Positions 8,832-18,959 of a stretch of DNA of 64,000 nucleotides are shown piece after piece. The stretch is from Rhodanobacter sp. (GTDB lineage: Bacteria > Pseudomonadota > Gammaproteobacteria > Xanthomonadales > Rhodanobacteraceae). Location: assembly GCA_004298045.1 (NCBI GenBank), contig SCRM01000010.1, positions 248,001 through 312,000 on the forward strand. Reading direction: 5' to 3'. The notes below the pieces were generated by a model. The model saw only the letters and a program-made list of their open reading frames with translations. It was not told the DNA's origin and searched no databases. Each line of letters starts with the position of its first letter. The stretch's first letter is position 1. The position numbers and the translations under genes were made by a program.

Positions 8832-10042
8832 GCGGCCACCTCCATGCAGGCGCGGGCAATCGCCTCCGCGGCATCCGGTTTTGCCAGGGTGCGCGCCGCC
8901 GCGGCCATCGCCACCAGGTGCGCGCGGTCGTCCAGCAGCGCGCCCAGGCGCTGCGCCAGTTCATCCACGTTCAAATCGCGCTCCTGTATCAATTGCGCCG
9001 CGCCGGCAGCCACCAGCGCTTCAGCGTTGCGGGTCTGGTGGTCGTCCACCGCGTGCGGAAACGGCACCAGCACCGCGCCGAGCCCGGCGGCGGTGAGCTC
9101 CGCCAGGGTCAGCGCGCCGGCCCGGCAAACCGCGAGATCGGCCCACGCATAGGTGCCGGCCATGTCGTCGATGAACGGCACGATGCGCGCCTCGACCCCA
9201 GCCTGCGCGTACGCCGCGCGCGCCTCGGCTTCGCCGCGCTGGCCGGACTGGTGCAGCACTTCCGGCCGCCGATCATGCGGCAAGCGCGCCAATGCCCGTG
9301 GCAACGCCGCGTTCAAGGCGCGCGCGCCGAGGCTGCCGCCCAGTACCAGCAAACGGGCGCGCCCGGCGTGCTGCGCAAAACGTTCGGCCGGCGGCGTCAG
9401 CGCAGCGATCGCGCTGCGCACCGGGTTGCCCACCCAGGTGGCGCCCGGCAAGGTGTCGGCAAAGCCGGCAAGCACGCGCTGCGCGTAGCCGGCGAGCTTG
9501 CGGTTGGTGAACCCCGCCACACGGTTCTGCTCGTGCACCACCAGCGGGCAGTGCAGAAAGCGGGCCGCAACGCCGCCCGGCCCGGCCACGTAGCCACCCA
9601 TCGACAGCACCGCCCGCGGCTTGCACTGGCGCAGCACCACCAGCGCGGAAAGCAGCGCGCGCGCCAGCATCCACGGCGCCGCGAGGCGTGTTTTCCAGCC
9701 CTTGCCGCGCAACCCGCCGACCGCAATCGCATGCAGGTTGATCCCGTGCGCCGGCACCACCCGCGTCTCCATCCCGCCGACTGCGCCGAGCCACGTCACC
9801 GGCACGCCCTGCGCACGCAACGCCTCGGCCACGGCAAGCCCGGGGAAGATGTGTCCGCCAGTGCCGCCGGCCATGATGAGGACGGGCCGGGATTCGGGAT
9901 CCGAGATCCGAGATTCGTCGGAGCGCGGCGCGCGAACACTGGAACTTTCTTGATCCACACCAGACATCAAGGCAACGGCCTCGCCAGCTGCGCTCCGACG
10001 AATCCCCCATCCCCAATCCCGAATCCCGGCTGCGCGCGTCAT
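8828..10042 (-). CDS. murG: Undecaprenyldiphospho-muramoylpentapeptide GlcNAc transferase
   Basis: Converts lipid I to lipid II at the inner face of the membrane. The core begins [20 protein letters not shown] and carries [24 protein letters not shown] and [20 protein letters not shown], all standard MurG motifs. The ATG at 10042 overlaps the ftsW stop (ATGA), matching the coupling of neighbouring genes, but gives 404 residues with a 52-residue N-terminal extension. The extension is encoded almost entirely by a 139-bp inverted-repeat element (9889-10027). An internal ATG at 9967, between the repeat arms, gives 379 residues. The next in-frame ATG would cut into the glycine-rich loop. Which start is used cannot be decided from sequence. 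Confidence 0.95.
   Translation of the reverse strand: MTRAAGIRDWGWGIRRSAAGEAVALMSGVDQESSSVRAPRSDESRISDPESRPVLIMAGGTGGHIFPGLAVAEALRAQGVPVTWLGAVGGMETRVVPAHGINLHAIAVGGLRGKGWKTRLAAPWMLARALLSALVVLRQCKPRAVLSMGGYVAGPGGVAARFLHCPLVVHEQNRVAGFTNRKLAGYAQRVLAGFADTLPGATWVGNPVRSAIAALTPPAERFAQHAGRARLLVLGGSLGARALNAALPRALARLPHDRRPEVLHQSGQRGEAEARAAYAQAGVEARIVPFIDDMAGTYAWADLAVCRAGALTLAELTAAGLGAVLVPFPHAVDDHQTRNAEALVAAGAAQLIQERDLNVDELAQRLGALLDDRAHLVAMAAAARTLAKPDAAEAIARACMEVAA
9889..10027. repeat. Inverted-repeat element made of two four-heptad modules (site C)
   Basis: The left arm 9889-9926 is GGGATTC, GGGATCC, GAGATCC, GAGATTC followed by GTCGGAGCGC. The right arm 9990-10027 is GCGCTCCGAC followed by GAATCCC, CCATCCC, CAATCCC, GAATCCC. 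The 38-base arms are complementary at all but six positions and enclose a 63-base spacer. The element lies at the ftsW-murG junction and is an open frame in phase with murG. It looks like a REP/BIME-like or MITE-like unit. Confidence 0.85.
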
Positions 10043-11262
10043 GCGATCGCCCCCTCGTGCCGAGGCACTTCCACGCGCGCGACAGGCGGCACTCCCTGGC
10101 GGGCGGCTTCGCGGCGGGCGAGGGCGCGGTTGATCTCGAAGGTGGCGCGTAGCAGCACGCCGGCCATGGCGCAGGTGAGTACCATCGAGGAGCCGCCGTA
10201 GCTGATGAGCGGCAGGGTGAGGCCCTTGGTCGGCAAGGCGCCGAGGTTGACGCCGATCGAGACGATGGCCTGCATCGCCAGCATCAAGGCAATGCCGAAC
10301 GCGACGTAGCCGGCAAACCGCTGTTCGACCTTGATCCCCTTGAGGCCCATGCGCAGGCCGCGCCAGACCACGATCGCGAACAGGCCCATCACCAGCAGCA
10401 CGCCGGCCAGACCAAGCTCTTCGCCGATCACCGCAAAAATGAAATCGGTGTGCGCCTCGGGCAGGTAGGAAAGCTTGAGCACGCTCGACCCCAGCCCCAC
10501 GCCGGTCCATTCGCCGCGACCGATCGCCATCAGCGACTGGGTGAGCTGGAAACCATCGGTGAACGGGTGCGCCCACGGGTCCATGAACGAGGTCAGGCGC
10601 TTGACGCGATAGCTCTCGCCGGTCGCCGCGATGTACAGCAGCGGCATCAGCGGCAAGCCCATCAGCGCCAGGTGCAGCGGGCGCGCGCCGCCCAGCCACA
10701 CCATCGCGATGGTGACCGAAATCACCAGCGTCGCCGAGCCGAAGTCGGGTTGCGCGAGCAGCAGCAGCACCAGCACCGCGGCCACCACCAGCGGCTTGAA
10801 CAGGCCGAGGAAACTGGTTTCGACACTGTCGCGATGGCGCATGAGGTAACTGGCGACGTACACCACCAGGATCAGCTTCACCGCCTCCACCGGCTGGAAA
10901 CTGGTCACCACGAGATTGAGCCAGCGGTGCGCACCATTGATGCGCATGCCGATGAACGGCAGAAACACCGCCGCCAACAGCAACACGCCCAGCCCCAGCA
11001 GCGGAAAGGCGCGCCGTTCGAGCAGCTTCAGCTCGGTGCGCATGGCAATCGCCGCCGCGGCAACGCCGATCGCGAGGTAGAACAAGTCGCGCTTCAGGAA
11101 ATAGAACGCCCCGCGCGCGCTGTTCTCCGCCACCGCGATCGAGCTCGAAGTCACCATCACCACGCCGATGCCGACCAGCCCGAGCAGCGCCAGCAGCAGC
11201 AGCAAGTCATAGCGACCCGGCGCATCGTCGCGGCGCGTGGCTTGAGAGGCGGCGTCAAGCAT
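10039..11262 (-). CDS. ftsW: Peptidoglycan glycosyltransferase FtsW (SEDS family)
   Basis: A polytopic SEDS polymerase that works with FtsI at the septum. The 407-residue protein has about ten membrane helices from residue 20 on and the family motifs NGAHRWLNL, QPDFGSATL, GVGLGSSVLKLSYLPEAHTDFIFAVIGEELG and the final LPLISYGGSSM. The ATG at 11262 is chosen because the upstream in-frame codons are read from repeat DNA (site D). Downstream it overlaps murG by ATGA. It is the only dcw gene here that starts a fresh transcription-length gap, 120 bp after mraY, and that gap is filled by the repeat. Confidence 0.97.
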   Translation of the reverse strand: MLDAASQATRRDDAPGRYDLLLLLALLGLVGIGVVMVTSSSIAVAENSARGAFYFLKRDLFYLAIGVAAAAIAMRTELKLLERRAFPLLGLGVLLLAAVFLPFIGMRINGAHRWLNLVVTSFQPVEAVKLILVVYVASYLMRHRDSVETSFLGLFKPLVVAAVLVLLLLAQPDFGSATLVISVTIAMVWLGGARPLHLALMGLPLMPLLYIAATGESYRVKRLTSFMDPWAHPFTDGFQLTQSLMAIGRGEWTGVGLGSSVLKLSYLPEAHTDFIFAVIGEELGLAGVLLVMGLFAIVVWRGLRMGLKGIKVEQRFAGYVAFGIALMLAMQAIVSIGVNLGALPTKGLTLPLISYGGSSMVLTCAMAGVLLRATFEINRALARREAARQGVPPVARVEVPRHEGAIA

Positions 11263-11277
11263 GGTCGCCTCCGGCAC

Positions 11278-11375
11278 GGGATTGGGTTTGCGGGATTGGG
11301 GATTGGGCAAGGCGGGCACACGGGAGCGCCGCGGGCTTGCGCCCACGTATCCCGTATCCCGTATCCCGTATCCCG
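11278..11375. repeat. Inverted pair of four-heptad modules between mraY and ftsW (site D)
   Basis: The left module 11278-11305 is GGGATTG, GGTTTGC, GGGATTG, GGGATTG; the right module 11348-11375 is TATCCCG repeated exactly four times, that is, the opposite orientation. The 42-base centre contains a GC-rich inverted repeat. This element occupies almost the whole mraY-ftsW gap and interrupts an otherwise overlapping gene chain. Confidence 0.85.
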
Positions 11376-11382
11376 GCCATCA

Positions 11383-12483
11383 TCACCTCACCTTGAGTGT
11401 TGCCAAGCCGATCAGCACGAGCACCACCGACATGATCCAGAAGCGCACGATCACCCGCGGTTCGGGCCAGCCCTTGAGTTCGAAGTGGTGGTGGATCGGC
11501 GCCATGCGGAACACGCGGCGGCCGGTGAGCTTGAAGCTCGCCACCTGGATCATCACCGAGGCGGTTTCCAGCACGAAGATGCCGCCCATCACCAGCAGCA
11601 CCACTTCTTGCCGCACGATCACCGCGATACAGCCGAGCGCGGCGCCGATCGCGAGCGCGCCGACGTCGCCCATGAACACCTGCGCGGGATAGGTGTTGAA
11701 CCACAGGAAACCCAGCCCCGCCCCGGCGAGCGCGCCGGTGACGATCGCCAGCTCGCCGGCGCCGGGGATCGCGGGAATGCCGAGGTAATCGGAGAACACG
11801 CGGTTGCCGGCGAGATAGGCGAACACGCCGAGCGCGCCGGACACCAGCACCGTCGGCATCGTCGCGAGGCCATCCAGGCCGTCGGTGAGGTTCACCGCGT
11901 TGGAGAAGCCGACGATGATGAAATAGGTGACGACGACGAAGAACCCGCCGAGCGGAATCACCACGTGCTTGAACAGCGGCACGTACAGCGAGGTTTCCGC
12001 CACCGGCAGGCTGCCGACCGCGTGCGGCGCGGTGAAATACAGGAATAGCGCCGCGGCCAGGCCGAACACCGACTGCCAGAAATACTTCCAGCGGCTGGCC
12101 AGCCCACGGCTGTCCTTCAGCACCAGCTTGCGATAATCGTCGTAGAAGCCGATCACGCCGAAGGTGAGCATCACCGCCAGCACGACCCACACGTAGCGGT
12201 TGTGCAGGTCGGCCCACAGGATCGAGGCGACGGTCACCGCGAACAGGATCATCACCCCGCCCATCGTCGGCGTGCCGGCCTTGGACAGGTGCGTCTTCGG
12301 GCCGTCGCTGCGCACCACCTGCCCGGCTTTCAGCACCGCCAGCTCGCGGATCATCGCCGGGCCGAGCAGCAGCGTGATCGCCAGCGCGGTGAGCGCGGCC
12401 ATGATGCTGCGGAAGGTGATGTACTGGAACAGGTGCAGCGCCGTGAAGTGGCGCGCCAACCAGTCCGCGAGTTCAAGCAGCAT
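11383..12483 (-). CDS. mraY: Phospho-N-acetylmuramoyl-pentapeptide transferase
   Basis: An integral membrane enzyme that moves phospho-MurNAc-pentapeptide to undecaprenyl phosphate to form lipid I. The 366 residues contain about ten helices and the signature loops [31 protein letters not shown] (catalytic aspartates) and [13 protein letters not shown]. The ATG at 12483 is preferred over 12492: AAGGGGG then lies 9 bases upstream, whereas it would touch the earlier ATG. It overlaps murF by 11 bp. Confidence 0.97.
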   Translation of the reverse strand: MLLELADWLARHFTALHLFQYITFRSIMAALTALAITLLLGPAMIRELAVLKAGQVVRSDGPKTHLSKAGTPTMGGVMILFAVTVASILWADLHNRYVWVVLAVMLTFGVIGFYDDYRKLVLKDSRGLASRWKYFWQSVFGLAAALFLYFTAPHAVGSLPVAETSLYVPLFKHVVIPLGGFFVVVTYFIIVGFSNAVNLTDGLDGLATMPTVLVSGALGVFAYLAGNRVFSDYLGIPAIPGAGELAIVTGALAGAGLGFLWFNTYPAQVFMGDVGALAIGAALGCIAVIVRQEVVLLVMGGIFVLETASVMIQVASFKLTGRRVFRMAPIHHHFELKGWPEPRVIVRFWIMSVVLVLIGLATLKVR

Positions 12484-13837
12484 CGTTAGCATCCCCCTTG
12501 CCGGCCGCTGCGAGTGCGGCGACGACTTCCCCCATGCCGGCCGAGTGCGAGCCCTTGATCAGGCAACTGACGCCGGCGTGGATCGTGCCGGTCAGTGCCG
12601 CGATCAGCGCCGGCTTGTCGGCGTAGCACTCCGCCCCCGCACCGAAGGCGGTGGCTGCCAACGCGCTGAGCGGGCCCACCGCGTACAGGCGGTCGATGCC
12701 GGCCGCCTTGGCCTTGGCGCCAACGGCCGCGTGCAAGGCGCGCTCGTCCGGCCCCAGCTCGGCCATGTCGCCGATCACCAGCCAGCGCTCGCCCGCGGCC
12801 AGCGCCAAGGTGTCGATTGCGGCTGCCATCGAACTCGGGTTGGCGTTGTAGCTGTCGTCGATCAGCGTCCAGCCCTTGCCGGTCGCGATCCGGCGCAGCC
12901 GCCCCGGCACCGCGCGCGCCTGTTCGAGGCCGGCGACGATGGTGGCCAACGGCACGTCGAGCGCGAGCGCAATGCTGGCCGCCGCCAGCGCATTCCTCAC
13001 GTTGTGGCGCCCCGGCAGCGCGAGATCGACCTCGGTATCGCCCGCCGGCGTGCTGAGCAGAAACCGGCTGCCGTCGGCGCGCTCCTCGACGATGTCGGCG
13101 CCCACATCGGCCTTGTGCTCCAGCCCGAAACGCAGCGTGCGCCGCGCACCCGCCAATCCGGTGAAGAACCCCGCGAACGCATCGTCCGCATTGATGATCG
13201 CCGTGCCATCGGCCGGCAGTGCCTGGTACATCGCGCCCTTGGTCTCGGCAACGACCTCGACGCTGCCCATCCGCTCAAGATGCGCCGGCGCAATGAGGTT
13301 GACGAGGCCGATATCGGGCCGTGCGATGGCGGCGAGGTAGGCGATGTCGCCCGGCTTGCCGGCGCCCATTTCGAGCACCGCGTACTCGGCGTCCTCCGGC
13401 ATCGACAGCAGGGTCAGCGGCAGGCCGATCTCGTTGTTCAAGCTGCCCTGCGTGGCATGCGTGCGGCCGTGCAGGGCGAGGATCGCCGCGGTCAGCGTCT
13501 TGACCGTGGTCTTGCCGTTGGAGCCGGTGATGCCGATCACCCGCGCATGCCGCTGTGCGCGCACCGCGCTGGCGAGGTCGCCCAGCGCGGCCTCCACGTT
13601 TTCCACCAGCACCTGCGAAAGCGGCGAGTCGACCTTGTGCGCCACCAGCGCCCCGGCCGCGCCGGCGGCCAGCGCCTGCGGCAGGTAATCGTGGCCGTCG
13701 ACGTGCTCGCCCTTGAACGCGGCAAACAGGCCGCCAGGGACGATCTTGCGCGTGTCGATCGCGACCCCCGCCACCTCGGCGTCGGCGCCGACGAGGTGCC
13801 CGCGGGTCCACACGGCAATGGAGGAGAGTTTCATCAT
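12473..13837 (-). CDS. murF: UDP-MurNAc-tripeptide--D-alanyl-D-alanine ligase
   Basis: Adds D-Ala-D-Ala to complete the UDP-MurNAc pentapeptide. The 454-residue Mur ligase has the ATP loop [12 protein letters not shown], the [12 protein letters not shown] stretch typical of MurF, and [12 protein letters not shown]. Two adjacent ATGs (13837 and 13834) both overlap the murE stop, so the exact start is uncertain by one codon. The upstream partner murE and the downstream mraY use or feed its product. Confidence 0.97.
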   Translation of the reverse strand: MMKLSSIAVWTRGHLVGADAEVAGVAIDTRKIVPGGLFAAFKGEHVDGHDYLPQALAAGAAGALVAHKVDSPLSQVLVENVEAALGDLASAVRAQRHARVIGITGSNGKTTVKTLTAAILALHGRTHATQGSLNNEIGLPLTLLSMPEDAEYAVLEMGAGKPGDIAYLAAIARPDIGLVNLIAPAHLERMGSVEVVAETKGAMYQALPADGTAIINADDAFAGFFTGLAGARRTLRFGLEHKADVGADIVEERADGSRFLLSTPAGDTEVDLALPGRHNVRNALAAASIALALDVPLATIVAGLEQARAVPGRLRRIATGKGWTLIDDSYNANPSSMAAAIDTLALAAGERWLVIGDMAELGPDERALHAAVGAKAKAAGIDRLYAVGPLSALAATAFGAGAECYADKPALIAALTGTIHAGVSCLIKGSHSAGMGEVVAALAAAGKGDANDAA

Positions 13838-15321
13838 GCGCGCCGCTCCAAGGCCGCGCGCGCGACCAGCTGGTCGTCGAACGGATGCTTGCCGGTCGCA
13901 CCCTCCTGATAGGTCTCGTGTCCCTTGCCGGCGATCACCACCGCGTCGCTCGGGCCAGCCTGCGCGATCGCACCGGCGATGGCTGCAGCGCGGTCGCGCT
14001 CGACCGTATAGGGATGTCCGTCGGCCATGCCGGCCACGATCTGCGCCACGATCGCGTCGCCGTCCTCGCCGCGCGGGTTGTCGTCGGTGACGATGGAAAC
14101 GTCGGCGAGCCGCGCCGCCAACGCGCCCATCAGCGGACGCTTGCCGGCGTCGCGCTCGCCGCCGCAACCGAACACGCAAATGAGCTGACCGGCACAATGC
14201 GCGCGCACTGCGTGCAGCACCTTGTCCAGTGCGTCGGGCGTGTGCGCGTAGTCGACCACCACCAGCGGCAGGCCATGGTGGCCGCCAAGGCGGCTCATGC
14301 GGCCGTTCACCGGTTCGAGACCCTGCAACACCTGCACCACGCGGTCGAACGGTTCGTCCAGCGCGCCGAGGCAGGCGGCGACGGTGATGAGGTTGGCGAC
14401 GTTGAAGCGGCCGATCAGATGGCTGCGCACCGAGTGCCGTCCCCATGGTGTGCGCAGGCTGAAGGCCAGGCCCTCGGCCGAGGTCACGACGCCCTCGGCG
14501 GCAATCTCGGCCGCCGCTTCGCCGCTGGCACTCAGACGCAACGCGCGTACATCGGGCGCGAGGCGTTCGAGCAGTTGCACACCAAACGCGTCGTCGCCGT
14601 TGATCGCCGCCGCGCGCAACCCCGGCCACGCGAAGAGCTTCGCCTTGGCCGCGCCATAGGCCTCCATCGTCTTGTGGTAATCGAGATGGTCGCGGGTGAG
14701 GTTGGTGAATGCGGCGACCTCGAAATCGACCGCGCCAACCCGGCCCTGGTCGAGCGCGTGCGAGGAGACCTCCATCGCCACGTGGGTGGCGCCGGCGGCG
14801 CGGAATTCGGCCAGCAGGCGATGCACGCTGATCGCATCCGGTGTGGTCCGCGCGCCCGCCGTCAGGTGTCCATGCAGCCCGGTGCCCAGGGTGCCGATGG
14901 TGGCGGTGCGGTGGCCGAGCGCGGTGAGCGCCTGCGCCAGGAGCTGCACGGTGGAGGTCTTGCCGTTGGTGCCGGTGACGCCGACGATGCGCAGCGCTTC
15001 GGCCGGGCGGTCGTAGAAGCGCGCGGCGATCTCGCCGAGGTGCGCGTGCAGGTGGTCGATCCACACCACCGGCACGCCGATTGCCGGCAGCTCCAGCGCG
15101 GGCGCCTCGGCCAGCACCACCACCGCGCCACGCTCCACCGCGCCATCGGCATACGCCGCGCCGTGGCCGTGCGTGCCGCGCAGGGCCACGAACGCCTGGC
15201 CGCGACCGACCTGACGCGAATCGAGGCTGAGCCCGGACACCACCATGCGCGCCGCCGCCGGCTGCGCCGCCAGTTGGGCGTCGGCGATGCCCAGCAGCAG
15301 CTGGTCGAGATGCCCGCTCAT
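13834..15321 (-). CDS. murE: UDP-MurNAc-L-Ala-D-Glu--meso-diaminopimelate ligase
   Basis: Adds the third stem residue. The ATP loop VTGTNGKTST and the substrate motif DNPR (TDDNPRGED) are visible; DNPR is the signature of enzymes that add meso-diaminopimelate instead of lysine, as expected for a Gram-negative cell. At 495 residues it is full length. It overlaps ftsI by ATGA (15318-15321) and murF by 4 bp. Confidence 0.98.
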   Translation of the reverse strand: MSGHLDQLLLGIADAQLAAQPAAARMVVSGLSLDSRQVGRGQAFVALRGTHGHGAAYADGAVERGAVVVLAEAPALELPAIGVPVVWIDHLHAHLGEIAARFYDRPAEALRIVGVTGTNGKTSTVQLLAQALTALGHRTATIGTLGTGLHGHLTAGARTTPDAISVHRLLAEFRAAGATHVAMEVSSHALDQGRVGAVDFEVAAFTNLTRDHLDYHKTMEAYGAAKAKLFAWPGLRAAAINGDDAFGVQLLERLAPDVRALRLSASGEAAAEIAAEGVVTSAEGLAFSLRTPWGRHSVRSHLIGRFNVANLITVAACLGALDEPFDRVVQVLQGLEPVNGRMSRLGGHHGLPLVVVDYAHTPDALDKVLHAVRAHCAGQLICVFGCGGERDAGKRPLMGALAARLADVSIVTDDNPRGEDGDAIVAQIVAGMADGHPYTVERDRAAAIAGAIAQAGPSDAVVIAGKGHETYQEGATGKHPFDDQLVARAALERRA

Positions 15322-17195
15322 GGCTTGCCTCCGAGCGTGGGCGCCTCGTCGATCGGCGCCTCGTGCGCCGCGTTGTCCACCGCCGGCGCGGGCAGCGCCG
15401 AAGCCGGCGCGGTCGGGTTGCCGACCAGCCCGCCGTTGCCCTGCAACGGACCGCCGACATACCAGCGGCCGATGTTGTCCGGCGGGATGTCAAGCAGACG
15501 CAACGCGCCACCAAGCACCGCGGAAAACGCCGGCGCCGCCACCAGCCCGCCGAAATAACCGTACTGGCTCGTCGTGCCGGTGATGACCACCGCGCCGACC
15601 AGCCGCGGATGGCTCGCCGGCACAATGCCGATGAACAGCGAGTTGTAGGTGTTGGTGGAATACCCGCCCGCGATCGCTTGGTGCGAAGTGCCGGTCTTGC
15701 CGGCCACGCTGTAATTGGCGATGCGCCCGCGCGAGCCGGTGCTGCCCGGGCCGGTGACGGTTTCCAGCATCGACACCAGCTCGTGCGCGACCTGCGGCGA
15801 AACGATCTGCTTGCCGGGGCTGTCGTCGCCCTTGATGAAGGTGGGCGTATGCAACACGCCGTTGTCGGCGATGGTGGCGTAGGCGTTGGCCAGCTGCAGC
15901 GGGGTCACGTTGACGCCGTAGCCGTAGGCCATGATCGCCTTTTCCAGCGGCCGCCAGTCGCGCCCCACCTTGAGGTAACCCGAAGCCTCGCCGGGAAAGC
16001 CGCTGCCGCTGGAGTTGCCGAGCCCGAACGCGCGATAGGTGTCGTACATGAGCGGCGTGTCGAGGCTCATCGCGATCTTCGCTGCGCCGACGTTGCTCGA
16101 ACGGGTGATGACGCCGGTCGGGGTCAGCAGGCCATTCGGATCGTCGTCGCGGATGTCGTGGCCGTAGAAGTACCAGTGGCCGTTGCCGGTATCGACGATC
16201 GGGCTGGTCGGGGTGTACTTGCCGCTGGACAGCGCCGCCGCCAGCGTCAGCGCTTTCATCGTCGAGCCCGGCTCCACCACGTCGGTGACCGCGCGGTTGC
16301 GCCGCTGCCCCGGCTTGCTGTCGGCCACCGCATTCGGGTTGAACGTGGGCAGGCTCGCCATCGCCAGCACCTCGCCGGTGTGCACGTCGAGCACCACGAT
16401 CGAGCCGGCGGCGGCATGAAACTTGTCCAGCGTGTTCTTGAGCTCGTTGTAGGCGAGAAACTGGATGCCGCGGTCGATGCTGAGCGTCAGGTTCTGGCCC
16501 GGCTTGGGCGCCCGCACCTGTTCAAGATCCTCGACGATGTGGCCCTTGCCGTCGCGGATCACGCGCTTGGCCCCCGGCTTGCCGGCAAGCCAATCGTCGT
16601 AGGCCAGCTCCAGACCTTCCTGGCCGTGGTCGTCGATATTGGTAAAACCGAGGATGTGCGCGGTGACTTCACCCGACGGGTAAAACCGCTTGAACTCGCG
16701 CTGGCCGTTGACGCCGGGAATGTCCAGCGCCAGCACCGCCTGCGCCGCCTCGGGCGCCATCTGGCGGCGCAGGTAGACGAACTCGCGGTTGGCGCGCGCT
16801 TCGAGGTATTGGCGGATGTCCGCCACGTTGCCGCCGATCGCCTGCGCCAGCGCCGGCAAACGGTCATCGTTCGCCAGCAACTCTGCCGGGTTGGCCCAGA
16901 TCGAGGTGACCGGCGTCGATACCGCCAGCGGCTCGCCGTTGCGGTCGAAAATGGTGCCGCGCGAAACCGGGATCGGCACCTCGCGCAGAAACCGCGCATC
17001 GCCCTGCTTCTGGTAGAACTGCTTGCGCACCACCTGCAGGTCGAACGCACGCGCGGCGAGGCCAAGCGAAGTCAAGCCCAGCAGCACCGCCACCACCGTC
17101 ATGCGGTGCTGCACATTCGGGCCGCCACCATGGCGGCGGTTGCTCGCCGGGCTGCCGTGCAGGAGACGGGCGATGGCGTGCTCGCGCCAGCTCAT
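15318..17195 (-). CDS. ftsI: Septal peptidoglycan transpeptidase FtsI (PBP3)
   Basis: A class B penicillin-binding protein of 625 residues. There is a short cytoplasmic tail and one membrane helix (about residues 32-50), a dimerisation/pedestal domain (VSRGTIFDRNGEPLA) and the transpeptidase domain with Ser311-Thr-Met-Lys314, Ser366-Ser-Asn368 and Lys500-Thr-Gly-Thr503. The C-terminus carries an extra Ala/Pro-rich tail of about 40 residues. The ATG at 17195 overlaps the ftsL stop by ATGA. It acts with FtsW under control of FtsQLB. Confidence 0.98.
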   Translation of the reverse strand: MSWREHAIARLLHGSPASNRRHGGGPNVQHRMTVVAVLLGLTSLGLAARAFDLQVVRKQFYQKQGDARFLREVPIPVSRGTIFDRNGEPLAVSTPVTSIWANPAELLANDDRLPALAQAIGGNVADIRQYLEARANREFVYLRRQMAPEAAQAVLALDIPGVNGQREFKRFYPSGEVTAHILGFTNIDDHGQEGLELAYDDWLAGKPGAKRVIRDGKGHIVEDLEQVRAPKPGQNLTLSIDRGIQFLAYNELKNTLDKFHAAAGSIVVLDVHTGEVLAMASLPTFNPNAVADSKPGQRRNRAVTDVVEPGSTMKALTLAAALSSGKYTPTSPIVDTGNGHWYFYGHDIRDDDPNGLLTPTGVITRSSNVGAAKIAMSLDTPLMYDTYRAFGLGNSSGSGFPGEASGYLKVGRDWRPLEKAIMAYGYGVNVTPLQLANAYATIADNGVLHTPTFIKGDDSPGKQIVSPQVAHELVSMLETVTGPGSTGSRGRIANYSVAGKTGTSHQAIAGGYSTNTYNSLFIGIVPASHPRLVGAVVITGTTSQYGYFGGLVAAPAFSAVLGGALRLLDIPPDNIGRWYVGGPLQGNGGLVGNPTAPASALPAPAVDNAAHEAPIDEAPTLGGKP

Positions 17196-17464
17196 CGGTG
17201 CAACAACCGGATGTCTTGCGGGCGCGGATCGAGCATGCCGAGCTGCTTGCGCGCCTCCTCGTCGATCCGCCGCGGCTCGGCAAAGGTCGCCTGCTCCAGC
17301 TCCAGCCGGCCAAACTCGATATTCATTTCGTCGCGCTGGTTTTGCAGCGCCGTCAGCTTGACGAACAGTGCGCGGCTTTCGTAGCGCGCCCACACCACGC
17401 CGATGGCACTGGTGATCACGGCGGCGAACAGCGCCAGCAGCAGGGTGAGCTGCAGCGCCTTCAT
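17192..17464 (-). CDS. ftsL: Cell division protein FtsL
   Basis: A 90-residue bitopic protein: one helix at about residues 5-25, then a periplasmic coiled coil ([20 protein letters not shown]) and the short conserved EARKQLGM segment. Position between rsmH and ftsI and size fit FtsL. The ATG at 17464 overlaps the rsmH stop as ATGA and has GGAGGC seven bases upstream. Its partner FtsB is not in this window. Confidence 0.93.
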   Translation of the reverse strand: MKALQLTLLLALFAAVITSAIGVVWARYESRALFVKLTALQNQRDEMNIEFGRLELEQATFAEPRRIDEEARKQLGMLDPRPQDIRLLHR

Positions 17465-18396
17465 GCTGCCTCCCGGGCGGGCAGCTTTTCCGCCACGCGC
17501 AGCACCGCCGAGCGCGCGCGCGGGTTGCGCGCCAGCTCGGCAGCCGAGGGGAACCGTGCCTTGCCGACCGCTGCCAGCTCGGCCACCGGGGCGGCGCGCG
17601 GCGGCGCACGGCGACTGCCCTGCACACGGCCGGAATGGTCGCGAATGAATTGCTTGACGATGCGGTCTTCGAGCGAGTGGAAGCTGATCACCGCCAGCCG
17701 GCCGCCCGGCGCCAGCCGGGCCAGCGCGCCCGCCAGCCCGCGCTGCACGGCATCGAGCTCGCCGTTGACCGCAATGCGCAGCGCCTGAAAGCTGCGCGTG
17801 GCCGGATGCTTGCCCGGTTCGCGCCGGCCGATGGTGGCCTCGATCAACGCCGCCAGTTCGCCGGTGCGCGTGATCGGCACCGCGCCGCGGCGCTCGACGA
17901 TGGCGTGCGCGATCTTGCGGCTGAACCGCTCCTCGCCATAGCGCCACAGGACGTCGGCGATGTCGCGCTCGTCGGCGCGGGCGAGGAAATCCGCGGCGCT
18001 TTCGCCGGCCGTGGTGTCCATCCGCATGTCGAGCGGCGCGTCATGCATGAAGCTGAAACCGCGCGCGGCGTCGTCCAGTTGCGGCGAGGAGACGCCGAGA
18101 TCGAGCAACACGCCATCCAGGCCTGCGGCGGTCGCGTCCCAGTCGGCGAGGTCGGCAAAATTGGCATGCCGGATCGCCACCCGCGGGTCGCCGGCAAAAT
18201 CCGTCTGCGCGGCGGCAATCGCCTGCGGGTCGCGATCCATCAACAGCAAGCGTCCGCCGGGGCCGAGGCGTGACAGCACGGCGCGCGCATGTCCGCCGCG
18301 TCCAAACGTGCCATCCAGGTACCGCCCGCCTGCCTGCACGGCAAGGCCCTCCACCGCTTCTTCCAGCATCACCGGGATGTGCTGCCACTGCGTCAC
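17461..18396 (-). CDS. rsmH: 16S rRNA (cytosine(1402)-N(4))-methyltransferase
   Basis: Formerly mraW. The 311-residue SAM-dependent enzyme starts [14 protein letters not shown], carries the SAM motif [21 protein letters not shown] and ILLDLGVSS-type segment (CDS residues near 110), and [17 protein letters not shown]-like motif near residue 225. Second gene of the dcw operon, 46 bp after mraZ. Confidence 0.97.
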   Translation of the reverse strand: MTQWQHIPVMLEEAVEGLAVQAGGRYLDGTFGRGGHARAVLSRLGPGGRLLLMDRDPQAIAAAQTDFAGDPRVAIRHANFADLADWDATAAGLDGVLLDLGVSSPQLDDAARGFSFMHDAPLDMRMDTTAGESAADFLARADERDIADVLWRYGEERFSRKIAHAIVERRGAVPITRTGELAALIEATIGRREPGKHPATRSFQALRIAVNGELDAVQRGLAGALARLAPGGRLAVISFHSLEDRIVKQFIRDHSGRVQGSRRAPPRAAPVAELAAVGKARFPSAAELARNPRARSAVLRVAEKLPAREAA

Positions 18397-18442
18397 GCCG
18401 CACCTCCCGCCCAGTCAAGCACGCACTCGGCCGCGCGCCGGC

Positions 18443-18889
18443 TCAGAGCGCCAGCGCCGCCATGTCGTCGGTGATCTCGTCTTCGCCGATGGTCTGGCGG
18501 ATCTTGGCCAGGTGAGCCTGCTCGCTCCACAACTCGAACTTGTTGCCCATGCCCAGGAGAACCGCCTTCTTCTCGATGCCGGTGGTGGCCCGCTGGCTGG
18601 CGGGCAGCAGGATGCGTGCCGCGCCGTCGGGCTCGACCACCGTCGCCGCACCGACCAGCTTCATCTGCAGATCGCGATGCGCCTTCACGACTTTGGGGAG
18701 CTGGTTGACCTGATCGCGCACCGCTTCCCACTCCGCGTAGGGAAACAGCCACAGGCAGCCCGGCTCGAAGGGGTTGTAGGTCACCACCAGCCGGTTCGCG
18801 CAGGCGCCCGCCACCAACTCGCGGTAGGCGGTTGGTATGGCCAAGCGGCCCTTGTCGTCGACAGTGATGGCGGTCTCGCCTTGGAACAC
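18443..18889 (-). CDS. mraZ: Transcriptional regulator MraZ
   Basis: A 148-residue protein with two SpoVT/AbrB-like MraZ domains: [18 protein letters not shown] at the N-terminus and [12 protein letters not shown] near residue 90. MraZ binds GTGG-type repeats in front of its own gene and controls the dcw operon. The start codon is GTG at 18887-18889, since no upstream ATG is in frame with the domain; GGAG 8-11 bases before it is the SD and is also part of the fourth operator repeat. First gene of the operon. Confidence 0.97.
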   Translation of the reverse strand: MFQGETAITVDDKGRLAIPTAYRELVAGACANRLVVTYNPFEPGCLWLFPYAEWEAVRDQVNQLPKVVKAHRDLQMKLVGAATVVEPDGAARILLPASQRATTGIEKKAVLLGMGNKFELWSEQAHLAKIRQTIGEDEITDDMAALAL

Positions 18890-18897
18890 GGGTCGGC

Positions 18898-18932
18898 TCC
18901 ACTAAAACCCACGATTTCACACTGTTTGCCAC
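18898..18932 (-). promoter_or_regulatory. MraZ operator: four GTGG-type repeats
   Basis: On the minus strand GTGGC (18928-18932), GTGTG (18918-18922), GTGGG (18908-18912) and GTGGA (18898-18902) follow each other at exactly 10-bp intervals, from the -10 into the leader. This matches the known MraZ box arrangement upstream of mraZ. The last repeat contains the mraZ SD. Confidence 0.88.
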
Positions 18933-18959
18933 CTTAGTCTCGCCAAGTGAGACTGTCAA
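18931..18959 (-). promoter_or_regulatory. Promoter of the dcw operon
   Basis: On the minus strand a perfect TTGACA (18954-18959) and TAAGGT (18931-18936) are 17 bp apart, predicting a start near 18924. An inverted repeat AGTCTC-GCCAAGT-GAGACT (18936-18954) fills the spacer. Confidence 0.88.

Noticed and set aside
6346-8964. An 872-codon minus-strand frame through murC and ddl
   Set aside because: Only the last 348 codons are Ddl; the upstream part is the wrong frame of murC.
7360-11375. Heptad modules as a CRISPR array
   Set aside because: Units are 7 bp without unique spacers, and there are no cas genes.
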